Positions 44,663 through 54,362 are shown, counted from the stretch's first letter. The stretch is DNA of 64,000 nt from Propionibacterium sp. oral taxon 192 str. F0372 (GCF_000413315.1 NZ_KE340297.1:2302581-2366580), one strand, 5' to 3'. Notes: generated from the sequence alone by a model not told the origin. Program-made: numbers and translations.

Positions 44663-47196
44663 TGCTCTCCTGCGAGGTTAGCCAAGACCTCGTCGAGGTC
44701 ATCGGGTTTGACCAGCACCTCTCGTGGTTTCGATCCCTCGGATGGGCCGACGACCCCCCGGTTCTCAAGAATGTCCATGATGCGACCGGCCTTGGCGAAA
44801 CCGATGCGCAGCTTGCGCTGCAGCATCGAGGTGGACCCCAATTGGAGTTCGACTACATTGCGTGCTGCATCCAACACCAGTTCCAGATCATCGCCAATGT
44901 CCTCGGCAACCTTGGGAGCCGAGGAAGCCGCGTCGTCGATGTCGGAACGGTACTGTGGGCTCACCTGTGCCTTCAGGAATTCTGCCACCTCGTGGATCTC
45001 TGAATCCGCGACCCAGGCGCCTTGGACACGCATCGGCTTAGCTGCACCCATCGGCAGGAACAAACCGTCGCCCTGACCGACGAGTTTCTCCGCACCTGGC
45101 TGGTCGAGGATGACCCGTGAGTCGGTCATTGAGGAAGTCGCAAAGGACAGACGTGACGGGACATTCGCCTTGATCAGACCAGTGACCACGTCGATGGAGG
45201 GCCGCTGAGTGGCCAGCACCAGGTGGATGCCCGCAGCACGGGCCAGCTGGGTGATGCGCACGACGGAGTCTTCGACGTCGCGCGGGGCAACCATCATGAG
45301 ATCGGCCAGCTCATCAACGACCACCATGAGATAGGGATAGGTGATCAGTTCTCGTCCGGAGCCCGGCAGGGGCTGGATTTCCCCGGCCCGCACTGCAGCG
45401 TTGAAATCGTCGATATGCCGGAACCCGAAATTGGCTAGGTCGTCGTAGCGCTGATCCATCTCCCGGACAACCCATTGAAGGGCTTCGGCTGCTTTCTTAG
45501 CCGAGGTGATGATCGGTGTCACCAGGTGAGGGATACCGGCATACTGGGTGAGTTCCACCCGTTTCGGGTCGATCAACAGCATCCGTACCTCGTCGGGGGT
45601 GGCCCTCATCATCACCGAGGTGATCAACGAGTTGATGAACGAAGACTTGCCCGATCCGGTGGCTCCAGCCACCAACAGGTGGGGCATCTTGGCTACATTA
45701 GCCAGCACATATCCGCCCTCGACATCCTTGCCCAGCCCAACGGTGAGCGGATGATGATCGTTGCGTGCCTTCTGGGAACGCAGAACATCACCCAAAGAGA
45801 CGATCTCCTTGTCGCGGTTGGGGATCTCAATGCCGATAGCAGAACGACCGGGGATGGGTGACAAGATCCGCACATCGGCCGAGCCGACTGCATAGGCAAT
45901 GTTTTTGGTGAGACCGATCACCTTCTCGACCTTGACACCGCTGCCCACCTCAATCGAGTACCGAGTGACAGTCGGGCCACGGGTGTAGCCGGTTACATTG
46001 GCGTCAATGTCGAATTCTTCGAAGACTTCCTGGAGCTTCCCGACAACCGCATCCGAGGCCTCAGTCCGCGCCTTGGGAATGGTCCCCGCCTTGAGCAGGG
46101 CGGAATCCGGAAGAGTGTAAACCACATCACCCGACAGCATCAGTTGCTCGCTGCGTGCCGGGTGCTCAGTGTGAGCCGGTGGTTGAAGTTCGGCCGGTTC
46201 GGCGACCTTGACCTGGGACAGACCGGCGGTAACCGGGGCTCGGCCTATCGACAGCGAATCTTGGGCCGGAGCCGACTGGCTAGAAGCCTCGTCGGGGTCA
46301 TCAATGGGATCGGCGTCGATGTCATAGAACTCACCGTTGGATGTGACCGGCGAGATCTGGGGAACCGAGGGCTCATCGGATCCAGCGACGATCGGCGACT
46401 CATAAGGTTCGTCGTGGAATTCCTGCCGGGCAGCCATAGCCTCGCGCTGTTCGGCAACCTTGCCGCCGATCCATTCCTGGATGTCACGGAACATCTCAGC
46501 CCATTCGGACAGAGGTTTACCAATCACCACGAGCATCCCGAATAAGCAGACCATGGACAGCACGAAGGCCCCCAACCAGGTCGGCACCAACTCAAGCATG
46601 AAGGAAGAAGAGATGTAGCCGACGACGCCCCCATGGGCACTCATTGCTGCGACGTCCGAAGGCCCGGGCAGCGGTTCGGCCGCTAAGTTCACCACCCCGA
46701 GCCCGCCCATCCCTAGGCCGACCCAACCGACTACCTGGCGTCCTGCTGGGCCATTGTTAAGCGGGTTGCGCAGGGTGCGCCATGCCATCACCAACATGAG
46801 TATCGGGGCAACCCAGGCACCAAGACCCGCCAGCCAAGTGGCACCTCCACGGATCCACTCCCCCACCAATCCAGGCATCCGGAACCAAACAGAGGCCGCG
46901 AGTAACAGGGCGAGGATCGTAAGAAACAACCCCACACCGTCCCTGCGGATCCCGGGGTCCAGGGCCTGCGGGTCGCCACCGAAGGAACGCGTGAGCCCGC
47001 CCAGCCCTGACGCGCCGGCCCGCCACATGCCTGCTGCGGTACGCAGCACCACATTGGGCTGGTTGTCACCAGCACTCGTCGCGGACGAGGATCTCTTGGA
47101 ACTTCCTGACGCGCGCGGACTCGACGACTTGGATCCGCCCTTCTTCCGGGAGGCCATGCCGCGAGACCGGGCGGGGGAAGACGCACGGGTCGCCAT
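44659..47196 (-). CDS. ftsK: DNA translocase FtsK/SpoIIIE
   Basis: About 845 residues. A basic Ser/Lys-rich N-terminus precedes four membrane segments (roughly residues 75-230), a linker of about 150 residues, and the motor domain with Walker A VAGATGSGKSSFIN near residue 510 and Walker B MVVVDELADLMM. The C-terminal gamma winged helix (STSMLQRKLRIGFAKAGRIMDILENRGVVG) recognises KOPS-type sequences. FtsK pumps chromosome ends through the division septum. I chose the ATG at 47196 (MATRASS); an ATG four codons earlier is possible. First of the ftsK-rimO-pgsA-cinA-clgR series. Confidence 0.95.
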   Translation of the reverse strand: MATRASSPARSRGMASRKKGGSKSSSPRASGSSKRSSSATSAGDNQPNVVLRTAAGMWRAGASGLGGLTRSFGGDPQALDPGIRRDGVGLFLTILALLLAASVWFRMPGLVGEWIRGGATWLAGLGAWVAPILMLVMAWRTLRNPLNNGPAGRQVVGWVGLGMGGLGVVNLAAEPLPGPSDVAAMSAHGGVVGYISSSFMLELVPTWLGAFVLSMVCLFGMLVVIGKPLSEWAEMFRDIQEWIGGKVAEQREAMAARQEFHDEPYESPIVAGSDEPSVPQISPVTSNGEFYDIDADPIDDPDEASSQSAPAQDSLSIGRAPVTAGLSQVKVAEPAELQPPAHTEHPARSEQLMLSGDVVYTLPDSALLKAGTIPKARTEASDAVVGKLQEVFEEFDIDANVTGYTRGPTVTRYSIEVGSGVKVEKVIGLTKNIAYAVGSADVRILSPIPGRSAIGIEIPNRDKEIVSLGDVLRSQKARNDHHPLTVGLGKDVEGGYVLANVAKMPHLLVAGATGSGKSSFINSLITSVMMRATPDEVRMLLIDPKRVELTQYAGIPHLVTPIITSAKKAAEALQWVVREMDQRYDDLANFGFRHIDDFNAAVRAGEIQPLPGSGRELITYPYLMVVVDELADLMMVAPRDVEDSVVRITQLARAAGIHLVLATQRPSIDVVTGLIKANVPSRLSFATSSMTDSRVILDQPGAEKLVGQGDGLFLPMGAAKPMRVQGAWVADSEIHEVAEFLKAQVSPQYRSDIDDAASSAPKVAEDIGDDLELVLDAARNVVELQLGSTSMLQRKLRIGFAKAGRIMDILENRGVVGPSEGSKPREVLVKPDDLDEVLANLAGEQ

Positions 47197-47250
47197 GATC
47201 TCGACCATAACGCACTCACCGGGTCGCTTCCGGCTACCACGCCGAGCTGG

Positions 47251-48210
47251 TCATCGCCGGAAGTGGGTCCACCCATCCAAATCATCCAGTGAGCGCCCAT
47301 GGACACTCACCGCTGGACCCTCCTCGGGATCGGGGGCTACCACCTGCCCGATGACCCGCCAGAACTCCGGCACTATTCCGACCGGGAAAGTAGCCACCAA
47401 GGCGTAGTCCTCTCCCCCAGCCAGCACGTGACGCAGCGGATCCGAGTTCGTGGCCCGCGCAACGGTGGCGACGGGCTCGTCAACGACCAGCAAGTTCGGG
47501 TCGATCTGGATTCCCACGCCGCTGGCCTTGGCCACATGGCCCAGATCGGCGATCAATCCGTCGGAGATATCGATCATGGCAGTGGCCCCAGCCAAGGACG
47601 CGATTCTCCCCTGGCCGTGAGGAATTAGCGGACGCCGGTGCGCATCGACGGCCGCTCGCGGGGATCGGAAACCGCGTCCCAAGGCCTCCAATCCCGCAGA
47701 TGCCCAGCCAAGTCGCCCGCACAGGCAGACCTGGTCCCCAATCCGCGCGGTGCTACGCAGTACCGGGGACCGACCGTCAAGTCCCCCGAAGACCGTGACG
47801 GTCACGGTGATGTCGCGAGCGGAACTCAGGTCCCCACCCAGCAGAGCCACCCCCGCAGCTTCTGCCTCCTCGTTGACGCCTGTCATGAAACCACGCACCC
47901 AACTCACTGGCAGATCAGCGGGGGCCCCGAAGGCGATCACCATGCCGACCGGTGTTGCCCCCATAGCCTCCAAATCGGAGAGATTGATGGCGACGGCCTT
48001 GTGCCCGACATCCTGGGGGCTCGACCAATCACGTCGGAAGTCGACTCCCTCGACCATCATGTCGACGCTGGTCACCACCGATCCATTGGTGAGAAAAACC
48101 GCGGCGTCGTCGCCTGGACCAACAGACACCTGGGGAGGCAGTGGTACACGGTGCGCGATCTGACCGATGAGTTCGAACTCACCGATCTCGGCGATAGTCT
48201 GCTCGGTCAT
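47251..48210 (-). CDS. thiL: Thiamine-monophosphate kinase
   Basis: A 319-residue PurM-like kinase that phosphorylates thiamine phosphate to the diphosphate cofactor. GEFELI near the N-terminus, GPGDDAAVF, the metal-binding SVDMMVEGVDF, NLSDLEAMGATPVG and LLGGDLSSARDI are typical, as is the MIDISDGL segment. GAGGACAG precedes the ATG at 48210. It follows ddl by 11 bases, as in the conserved actinobacterial ddl-thiL pair. Confidence 0.93.
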   Translation of the reverse strand: MTEQTIAEIGEFELIGQIAHRVPLPPQVSVGPGDDAAVFLTNGSVVTSVDMMVEGVDFRRDWSSPQDVGHKAVAINLSDLEAMGATPVGMVIAFGAPADLPVSWVRGFMTGVNEEAEAAGVALLGGDLSSARDITVTVTVFGGLDGRSPVLRSTARIGDQVCLCGRLGWASAGLEALGRGFRSPRAAVDAHRRPLIPHGQGRIASLAGATAMIDISDGLIADLGHVAKASGVGIQIDPNLLVVDEPVATVARATNSDPLRHVLAGGEDYALVATFPVGIVPEFWRVIGQVVAPDPEEGPAVSVHGRSLDDLDGWTHFRR

Positions 48211-48221
48211 CTGTCCTCGAC

Positions 48222-49346
48222 TCAGCGAACGGCGGTGTTGGGGCGGGACAAACCTTGGGTGATCAGGTCTGTGATGAGATCACGGTAGTCCATTCCGGCT
48301 GCCTGCCACAGGCTGGGGTACATGGACAACTCGGTGAATCCGGGCATGGTGTTGACTTCGTTGACAAAGACCTCTCCCGAAGCAGTGACGAAGGTGTCAA
48401 CCCGGGCAAGTCCCTCACAGCCCAGTACATCGAAGCTACGTGCCGCAAGTTGCCGCACGGTATCCGAAACCGAGTCAGGAATCCGGGCCGGGACCTGGAG
48501 ATCCACTTGATTGGCCGCGGGACGGTACTTGGCGTCGAAGTCGTAAAATCCGTCCTGACTGTTGACGACGATCTCTCCACAGGGGGAAGTCCGGGGTGTG
48601 ATTGTTCCGGGCAGGGGGCCCAGTACTGCACATTCGATCTCACGAGCACCGACGAATCCTTGTTCCACCAAGACCTTCGGATCGTGAACACGTGCTTTCT
48701 CAATGGCCCGCGGCAGTTGGTCTGCTGCCACAACCTTGGAGATACCGAGCGAGGACCCGCCGCGGGCAGGTTTCACAAACAGCGGGAATTCCAAGGCCAC
48801 GACGATCCGTTCGCAGCAGCCCTCGGAATCGGATACCCAGTCAAGATCACGGATCACCTCATGAGGGCCCACGGGCAACCCACTCGCCTCCAGGACAACC
48901 TTCATCAGATGTTTGTCCATACCAACAGCGCTTGCCGCTACTCCCGAGCCGACATAGGGGATGCCGAGCATCTCGAACTGGCCCTGTACGGTACCGTCCT
49001 CTCCGTATGGACCATGCAGCATCGTCATGGCAACGTCGATATCGACCTCATCGGTAAGATGTCCACCGACCAGCCCGGCAAGTACCACGCGGTCGCCCTT
49101 GCTGATCAGAACCACGGGTTCGGCGTCGGCCGGAACGGTGGGGAGTTCGCGGCCACGGGCCCTGAGCTGCTGCAATTGGGCGAGGGAGATCCGGTGCCAG
49201 GTTCCATCGCGAGAGATCCCCACTGGATGCACCTCGAAGGCATCGGTGTCGATCGTCCTCGCGACACCGGATGCAGTCAGGCAAGAGATCTCATGCTCAG
49301 AGCTGCGGCCGCCGAAGACCAGTACCACTGAGGCTCGCGATGTCAT
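48222..49346 (-). CDS. ddl: D-alanine-D-alanine ligase
   Basis: A 374-residue ATP-grasp ligase for the peptidoglycan dipeptide. VVLVFGGRSSEHEISCLTA at the N-terminus, HGPYGEDGTVQGQFEMLGIPYVGSGVAAS, and the C-terminal EVNTMPGFTELSMYP metal-binding motif are intact. I chose the ATG at 49346 (MTSRASV), with AAAGG 8 bases upstream; a GTG three codons earlier is an alternative. In many actinobacteria gpsA lies directly upstream; here a PlsC-type gene is adjacent instead. Confidence 0.95.
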   Translation of the reverse strand: MTSRASVVLVFGGRSSEHEISCLTASGVARTIDTDAFEVHPVGISRDGTWHRISLAQLQQLRARGRELPTVPADAEPVVLISKGDRVVLAGLVGGHLTDEVDIDVAMTMLHGPYGEDGTVQGQFEMLGIPYVGSGVAASAVGMDKHLMKVVLEASGLPVGPHEVIRDLDWVSDSEGCCERIVVALEFPLFVKPARGGSSLGISKVVAADQLPRAIEKARVHDPKVLVEQGFVGAREIECAVLGPLPGTITPRTSPCGEIVVNSQDGFYDFDAKYRPAANQVDLQVPARIPDSVSDTVRQLAARSFDVLGCEGLARVDTFVTASGEVFVNEVNTMPGFTELSMYPSLWQAAGMDYRDLITDLITQGLSRPNTAVR

Positions 49347-49407
49347 ATTGTTCACCTTTCTCCGGTGGCTCCAGCCTAATCCTCTCGATCCGACTGGCCT
49401 TCTGGGA

Positions 49408-50232
49408 TCACTGCAGGGCTTGGTCGCGGGGCACTCTGCAATGCAATTTCGGGTGCCACAGTTCCTGGGGGGCCGACTCGTTACGAGCTACCTCGACCAA
49501 GCGGATCACCTCGTCAAGAATGCGGGTGCTAGCTGCATTCACTGCGCCCCGGTCCCGGGGATCGGTGCCATATTCGGACAGGTCGATCCGTGCCCCGGCT
49601 ACGATGGTCACCGGCCAGCGGCGTAGGCGGAACCGATGGATTCCGCGTGGGGGAAGAGCGTGGTTGGCTCCCCACTGCCCCACTGGTATAACCGGGACTT
49701 GGGTTGCGATGGCTAACCGGGCGGCACCCGAGTGCACTGCCATCGGCCATTCATCGGGATCAAGGGTGATCGTACCCTCCGGGTACATGACCACCGTCCG
49801 TCCCTGCTCCAAGGCCCGCTGCGCAGCAACCAGGGAATCCTTCGCGCGCACCGACCCGCGCTCGACAGGGATCTGCCTCGCGATTTTGAGCAACGGGCCA
49901 AGCAGCTTGGAGTCAAAAAGATTCGCCCGAGCCAGGAAATGTGGCCAACGACCGTTGTAGGCCAGAAAGATCCCGATGAGTACCGGATCTAAGGAAGAGA
50001 TGTGGTTGGCCACCACGATCATGGGCCCCTGAGCAACCAACTGATTGGCGCCTGACCAACTGGTTCTGGTCCACAGCCTGGTGATTCCGCACAGCATGGG
50101 CCCGAAGCATTTGAGAACCCACGTGGTGGATTCCCGGTTAACCCTCGACAGTCGATCGAAACGGGCCCGAGTGGGGGCAAGCGGATGCGACGATGGGGTC
50201 CCCGGAGAATCCATGGATCCATCATGACCCAT
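49408..50232 (-). CDS. plsC: 1-acyl-sn-glycerol-3-phosphate acyltransferase (PlsC type)
   Basis: A 274-residue acyltransferase that makes phosphatidate. The catalytic NHISSLDP (H-x4-D) lies near residue 77 and the phosphate-binding YPEGT near residue 151, in the usual order. The N-terminal ~30 residues are Pro/Ser/Arg-rich and not conserved; the start could be the ATG at 50232 or one six codons later. It begins 8 bases after the leuD stop, so it probably shares the leuCD transcript, an unusual link between leucine and lipid genes that nevertheless recurs in actinobacteria. Confidence 0.85.
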   Translation of the reverse strand: MGHDGSMDSPGTPSSHPLAPTRARFDRLSRVNRESTTWVLKCFGPMLCGITRLWTRTSWSGANQLVAQGPMIVVANHISSLDPVLIGIFLAYNGRWPHFLARANLFDSKLLGPLLKIARQIPVERGSVRAKDSLVAAQRALEQGRTVVMYPEGTITLDPDEWPMAVHSGAARLAIATQVPVIPVGQWGANHALPPRGIHRFRLRRWPVTIVAGARIDLSEYGTDPRDRGAVNAASTRILDEVIRLVEVARNESAPQELWHPKLHCRVPRDQALQ

Positions 50233-50240
50233 ACGGGTGG

Positions 50241-50846
50241 TCAGTCGGACACGAGGACCGGAATCGTCTTCGGTTTGAATGAGGGACGACGCGACTCATA
50301 AGCCTCGATCTGGTCGGCATGCTGCAAGGTCATCGCGATGTCATCCAGACCGTTGAGCAATCGGTGGGCGGTGTAGTCATCAATCTCGAAGTGATGACTA
50401 CGGTCTCCTGCGGTGATGGCGCGGGAGGGCAGGTCGACCGACAACTTGGTACCCGGATTTGCCTCGATGAACTCCCACAACTCTTCGACGACCTCCTGGG
50501 CAACTGTGGCAACCAGCAGCCCTGCCTTCCCGGAGTTGTTGCGGAATATCTCGCCGAACCGTGACCCGATGACAACCTTGAAACCGTAGTTCTGCAGAGC
50601 CCACACCGCGTGTTCTCGAGAGGATCCGGTTCCGAAGTCGGGTCCGGGTACCAGAATCGTTCCGCTGGAGTAGACCTGTTGGTTGAGCACGAAGCCGGGA
50701 TCCTTGCGCCAGGATGCGAACAGGCCATCCTCGAAGCCAGTGCGGGTGATCCGTTTCAGGTAGACGGCTGGAATGATCTGATCGGTGTCAACATTGCTGC
50801 GACGCAGCGGAACCGCAACCCCAGTGTGCTGAGTGAATTTGTCCAT
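50241..50846 (-). CDS. leuD: 3-isopropylmalate dehydratase small subunit
   Basis: A 201-residue subunit carrying the substrate-specificity loop. [26 protein letters not shown] at the N-terminus and [14 protein letters not shown] are diagnostic of LeuD. With LeuC it isomerises 2- to 3-isopropylmalate, and it usually also acts on citramalate in isoleucine synthesis. The start lies 15 bases after the leuC stop. No frameshift or missing motif. Confidence 0.96.
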   Translation of the reverse strand: MDKFTQHTGVAVPLRRSNVDTDQIIPAVYLKRITRTGFEDGLFASWRKDPGFVLNQQVYSSGTILVPGPDFGTGSSREHAVWALQNYGFKVVIGSRFGEIFRNNSGKAGLLVATVAQEVVEELWEFIEANPGTKLSVDLPSRAITAGDRSHHFEIDDYTAHRLLNGLDDIAMTLQHADQIEAYESRRPSFKPKTIPVLVSD

Positions 50847-50861
50847 TGCTTCAGTCCCTTC

Positions 50862-52259
50862 TCACAGATCCGCTGGGGCGGCCAGATGCCCCGCGACAGC
50901 GGTGGCGGCTGCGACGGCCGGGCTCACCAAATGAGTGCGCCCACCCTTACCCTGCCGTCCTTCAAAGTTTCGGTTCGAGGTGGATGCGGAGCGTTCCCCG
51001 GGTGCCAACTGATCTGGATTCATGCCCAGACACATCGAGCATCCCGCGAAGCGCCATTCGGCACCGGCATCGGTGAAAATCCTGTCCAGCCCCTCGTCCA
51101 TCGCCTGCTGGCGTACCCGCGCGGAGCCAGGAACCACCAGCATGCGCAGACCATCGGCAACCCGGCGCCCCCTGAGCACCTCTGCGGCCTGTCGTAAATC
51201 CTCAATGCGCCCGTTGGTACAGGATCCCAGGAAGACGGTGTCGATGGCGATCTCACGCATCGGGGTGCCGGCACGCAGATCCATGTACTCCAAGGCTCGT
51301 TGGGCCGCATTGCGAGCCACCTCATCGTTGAACGATTCGGGAGCCGGAACCTTGTCCCCCAGCCCCACACCCTGCCCGGGATTGGTTCCCCAGGTGACGA
51401 AGGGAGTCAGCAGGGTAGCGTCGATGAACACCTCACGGTCGAAGACCGCGTCGTCATCTGTGCACAAGGTGCGCCAGTATTCCAAGGCCGCATCCCATTC
51501 GGCTCCCTGCGGGGCATTGGGGCGCCCCTCAAGGTAAGCGAAGGTCGTCTCATCAGGGGCAATCATCCCGGCTTTGGCGCCCCACTCGATGGACATGTTG
51601 CAGATGGTCATCCTCGCTTCCATCGACATCGCATCAATGGTCGATCCGCGGTATTCAGCGACATATCCGGCACCACCACCGGTCCCCACCATGGAGATCA
51701 GCTTCAGTACCAGATCCTTGGAGGTGACCCCGGCGGGCAGCACACCGTCGATGGTGACCGCCATCGTCTTCAGCCTCGCCTGCTGGAGGGTCTGAGTGGC
51801 CAGCACGTGCTCAACCTCAGAGGTGCCGATGCCAAAGGCCAAGGCCCCAAAAGCACCGTGGGTCGAGGTATGGGAATCACCGCAGACGATGGTCATGCCG
51901 GGTTGGGTCAGCCCAAGCTGGGGACCGATGATGTGTACCACTCCTTGGTCTTTATCACCCAAGGAGTGGATGGGGACCCCGAAATCCGCAGTGTTGCGCC
52001 GTAGCGCCTCGATCTGTTTGCGGCTGGTCGGCTCAGCGATCGGCTTGTCGATGTCCCAAGTGGGAGTGTTGTGATCCTCAGTGGCCAAAGTAAGATCGGG
52101 GCGACGAACCACCCGATCGGCCAATCGGAGTCCTTCGTATGCCTGCGGACTCGTCACCTCATGGCACAGGTGGAGGTCGATATAGAGCAGATCGGGTTCG
52201 CCATCAGCCGATCGCACCACGTGGTCTGCCCAGACCTTCTCACTAAGAGTTCTTCCCAT
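50862..52259 (-). CDS. leuC: 3-isopropylmalate dehydratase large subunit
   Basis: A 465-residue aconitase-family subunit. [66 protein letters not shown] and the [4Fe-4S] Cys motifs [13 protein letters not shown] and [11 protein letters not shown] are intact. The ATG at 52259 is 50 bases from the divergent iclR-family start, and the promoters must overlap. The regulator next to it is very likely its repressor. Confidence 0.96.
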   Translation of the reverse strand: MGRTLSEKVWADHVVRSADGEPDLLYIDLHLCHEVTSPQAYEGLRLADRVVRRPDLTLATEDHNTPTWDIDKPIAEPTSRKQIEALRRNTADFGVPIHSLGDKDQGVVHIIGPQLGLTQPGMTIVCGDSHTSTHGAFGALAFGIGTSEVEHVLATQTLQQARLKTMAVTIDGVLPAGVTSKDLVLKLISMVGTGGGAGYVAEYRGSTIDAMSMEARMTICNMSIEWGAKAGMIAPDETTFAYLEGRPNAPQGAEWDAALEYWRTLCTDDDAVFDREVFIDATLLTPFVTWGTNPGQGVGLGDKVPAPESFNDEVARNAAQRALEYMDLRAGTPMREIAIDTVFLGSCTNGRIEDLRQAAEVLRGRRVADGLRMLVVPGSARVRQQAMDEGLDRIFTDAGAEWRFAGCSMCLGMNPDQLAPGERSASTSNRNFEGRQGKGGRTHLVSPAVAAATAVAGHLAAPADL

Positions 52260-52274
52260 GGTGGCATCATGTCA

Positions 52275-52309
52275 TTGCCGACCAAATCGTGAGATGCTAA
52301 TCTCATTTT
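52275..52309 (+). promoter_or_regulatory. Promoter of the IclR-type gene with an overlapping palindromic operator
   Basis: TTGCCG (52275-52280), a 17-base spacer, and TAATCT (52298-52303) form a -35/-10 pair ending 6 bases before the ATG, implying a leaderless mRNA. The palindrome TGAGATGCTAATCTCA (52290-52305) covers the -10. On the other strand TAGCAT within the same palindrome may be the leuC -10 box. A regulator bound here would control both genes. Confidence 0.65.
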
Positions 52310-53035
52310 ATGGACAGTTCTTCGGGAGTTGGCGTGCTGGACAAGGCAGCCATGGTACTCACCGCCCTAGAACAAGGGCCGATGACCCTTGCTGGGTTGG
52401 TTGCAGCCACTGGTCTGGCCCGGCCCACGGCCCATCGCCTCGCAGTCGCCTTGGAACACCACCGTCTGGTGGGCCGGGATCTGCAAGGACGTTTCGTCCT
52501 AGGGCCCCGGCTCGCAGAACTCGCCATGTCGGCCGGGGAAGATCGCCTCCTGGCCGTCGCCGGGCCCATCCTCAACCGGCTGCGTGACATCACCGGGGAG
52601 TCTGCCCAACTGTTCCGCCGCCAGGCCGACGCCAGGGTGTGCGTCGCATCCGCCGACCGTCCGACCGGTCTTCGTGACTCGATACCAGTCGGCTCAGTGC
52701 TGCCGATGAATGCCGGTTCCGCCGCCCAAGCATTGCTGGCCTGGGAGGAACCTGACAAGTTACATGCCGGATTGCTGACGTCCAATTTCTCGGCGGTCGC
52801 CCTCACCCAAGTACGACGGCGGGGCTGGGCCCAGTCGGTAGCCGAGCGAGAACAGGGAGTGGCCTCAGTATCAGCCCCCGTTCGCTCCCCCGGTGGCAAG
52901 GTAATTGCGGCAGTCTCGGTCTCGGGACCCGTCGAACGTCTCACCCGTCAGCCCGGACGCCTGCATGCTCCCGCAGTGATGGCAGCAGCAGACCGGCTCT
53001 CTGAGGTACTCCGCAAAAATGCCGATGAGGACTGA
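52310..53035 (+). CDS. IclR-family regulator of leuCD (LtbR/NdgR-like)
   Basis: A 241-residue regulator. The N-terminal winged helix (VLDKAAMVLTALEQGPMTLAGLVAATGLARPTAHRLAVALE) is followed by the IclR effector-binding domain (ESAQLFRRQADARVCVASADRPTGLRDSIPVGSVLPMNAGSAAQALLAW). Divergence from leuCD is a hallmark of actinobacterial LtbR (C. glutamicum) and NdgR (Streptomyces), which repress leucine and other branched-chain genes. The predicted leaderless promoter with an overlapping palindrome suggests autoregulation. It is convergent with the beta-hydroxyacid dehydrogenase gene. Confidence 0.9.
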   Translation: MDSSSGVGVLDKAAMVLTALEQGPMTLAGLVAATGLARPTAHRLAVALEHHRLVGRDLQGRFVLGPRLAELAMSAGEDRLLAVAGPILNRLRDITGESAQLFRRQADARVCVASADRPTGLRDSIPVGSVLPMNAGSAAQALLAWEEPDKLHAGLLTSNFSAVALTQVRRRGWAQSVAEREQGVASVSAPVRSPGGKVIAAVSVSGPVERLTRQPGRLHAPAVMAAADRLSEVLRKNADED

Positions 53036-53052
53036 ACAGCATTCGAAACCGA

Positions 53053-53940
53053 TCAGGCTTGGTTCTCCTCGATGAATTTCTGCACGATCGCGGTGTCCTG
53101 TTCACCCCATCCGGCATCGACGACACCTTGGAAGGCATCAAGCAGCCGGTCACCCTGAACAGTGACGGTACCTGTGACCTTTGCCTCCTCCAAGTAGGCC
53201 CTGAGATCCTTGATCCAGAAGGCCGCAGCACCCGAGACTGTGTAGTCCTTGTTGATGTAACGCGGGGCCTTGTCGATCATGATCCTGGAGGAGGCATAGC
53301 CACCGGACATCAGATCAAAGAGCTTGGCAACATCGAGCCCGGCACGCTCCGCGACGACGGCGGCCTCGGCATTAGCGACAATGCTGGCTGCGCAGATGAG
53401 TTGATTGCAAGCCTTGGCGACCTCACCAGCACCTGTGGGGCCGAGATGGACGGGATTACCCGCCAAGCCCAAGTAGGGCATTGCTCGTTCGACGAATTTC
53501 TCCGGACCGCCAACCATGATCGACAAAGTTCCGGCCTCGGCTCCAACCTGCCCGCCGGAGACTGGTGCGTCGATGACATGGGCCAGCCCATTGCTTGCCT
53601 CGGCCACCTCGGCGTCCAAGGTGCGGATAGCATCTGGAGCGACGGTGGAGCACACCACAATCAGGGTCTCAGATTCAATGCCCGCCAGCAGGCCGTCGGC
53701 ACCATCAAGAGAAGCCTTGATCTGTGGGATGTCGGGAACCATGAAGAACACGATCTCGGCCTTCGCCGCCAGTTCCCGCGGGGTGGCGCACCACACGGCT
53801 CCACCGGCCAGCAGGTCAGTAACCTTCGCATCCGACAGGTCATGGAGCACCATCGTGTCATCGGGAGGCAACGAGTCAAACATGTGACGAGCCATGGGCG
53901 AACCCATGGTGCCCAAACCAACGAAACCGACAGTGGTCAT
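53053..53940 (-). CDS. 2-hydroxy-3-oxopropionate reductase/3-hydroxyisobutyrate dehydrogenase family
   Basis: A 295-residue NAD(P)-dependent beta-hydroxyacid dehydrogenase. VGFVGLGTMGSPMARHM is the N-terminal Rossmann motif, DAPVSGGQVGAEAGTLSIMVGG the substrate-binding loop, and GEVAKACNQLI carries the catalytic Lys. The substrate could be tartronate semialdehyde (GarR), 3-hydroxyisobutyrate or a succinate-semialdehyde analogue; the sequence does not decide. I chose the ATG at 53940, with AGGAGGAAG directly upstream. The stop is 17 bases from the convergent regulator. Confidence 0.87.
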   Translation of the reverse strand: MTTVGFVGLGTMGSPMARHMFDSLPPDDTMVLHDLSDAKVTDLLAGGAVWCATPRELAAKAEIVFFMVPDIPQIKASLDGADGLLAGIESETLIVVCSTVAPDAIRTLDAEVAEASNGLAHVIDAPVSGGQVGAEAGTLSIMVGGPEKFVERAMPYLGLAGNPVHLGPTGAGEVAKACNQLICAASIVANAEAAVVAERAGLDVAKLFDLMSGGYASSRIMIDKAPRYINKDYTVSGAAAFWIKDLRAYLEEAKVTGTVTVQGDRLLDAFQGVVDAGWGEQDTAIVQKFIEENQA

Positions 53941-54041
53941 ATCTTCCTCCTTGACCAAGACCCATTTCCCGCAACTCTAGAGGGAAGCAGCCGAACCGCG
54001 TCGATCAAATCGGCCGCTGGATCGGGAAATCGTACCGACGA

Positions 54042-54067
54042 AAATGCCCGGCCTGAGCCGAGCATTT
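54042..54067 (-). terminator. Terminator hairpin of the tRNA-Gln/tRNA-Glu unit
   Basis: On the minus strand AAATGCTCGGC and GCCGGGCATTT pair (11 pairs, one T-G) around a 4-base loop, with a T following. It begins 5 bases after the 3' end of tRNA-Glu. Confidence 0.75.
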
Positions 54068-54071
54068 CATC

Positions 54072-54147
54072 TGGTAGCCCCGAGCGGATTCGAACCGCCG
54101 TTACAGCCTTGAGAGGGCCGCGTGCTAGGCCACTACACTACGGGGCC
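54072..54147 (-). tRNA. tRNA-Glu (anticodon CTC)
   Basis: The 76-base minus-strand sequence folds as a cloverleaf: acceptor GGCCCCG with CGGGGCT (one G-U), anticodon stem CGGCC/GGCTG with loop CTCTCAA (anticodon CTC), and T-arm GGCGG-TTCGAAT-CCGCT. The CCA end is encoded. It reads GAG codons. Confidence 0.95.
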
Positions 54148-54238
54148 AGATGTGTTCAGTTGCTGACTGCTGTTCGCAGCGTTGGGAAGCCTAGCGGTCC
54201 GGCGAAGGTTCTCCAAACCGGAAGCAGGCCTGCCTGCG

Positions 54239-54310
54239 TTGGGGTACCAGGACTCGAACCTGGACTGACGGAACCAGAATCCGGCGGGCTGCCAATTACC
54301 CCATACCCCA
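54239..54310 (-). tRNA. tRNA-Gln (anticodon CTG)
   Basis: Acceptor arms TGGGGTA and TACCCCA pair perfectly, the anticodon loop TTCTGGT gives anticodon CTG (codon CAG), and the T-arm CCAGG-TTCGAGT-CCTGG is intact. The encoded sequence after the discriminator is CGC, so CCA must be added enzymatically. It is 91 bases upstream of tRNA-Glu and probably co-transcribed. Confidence 0.95.
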
Positions 54311-54362
54311 GTCCATCACGCTTGGTGGCGCAACGAGAACCAAAGATAGCGTCCCGGTGGGG

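Noticed and set aside
48255-49331. 358-codon frame opposite ddl
   Set aside because: Antisense of a complete ddl with all catalytic motifs; no recognisable domain.
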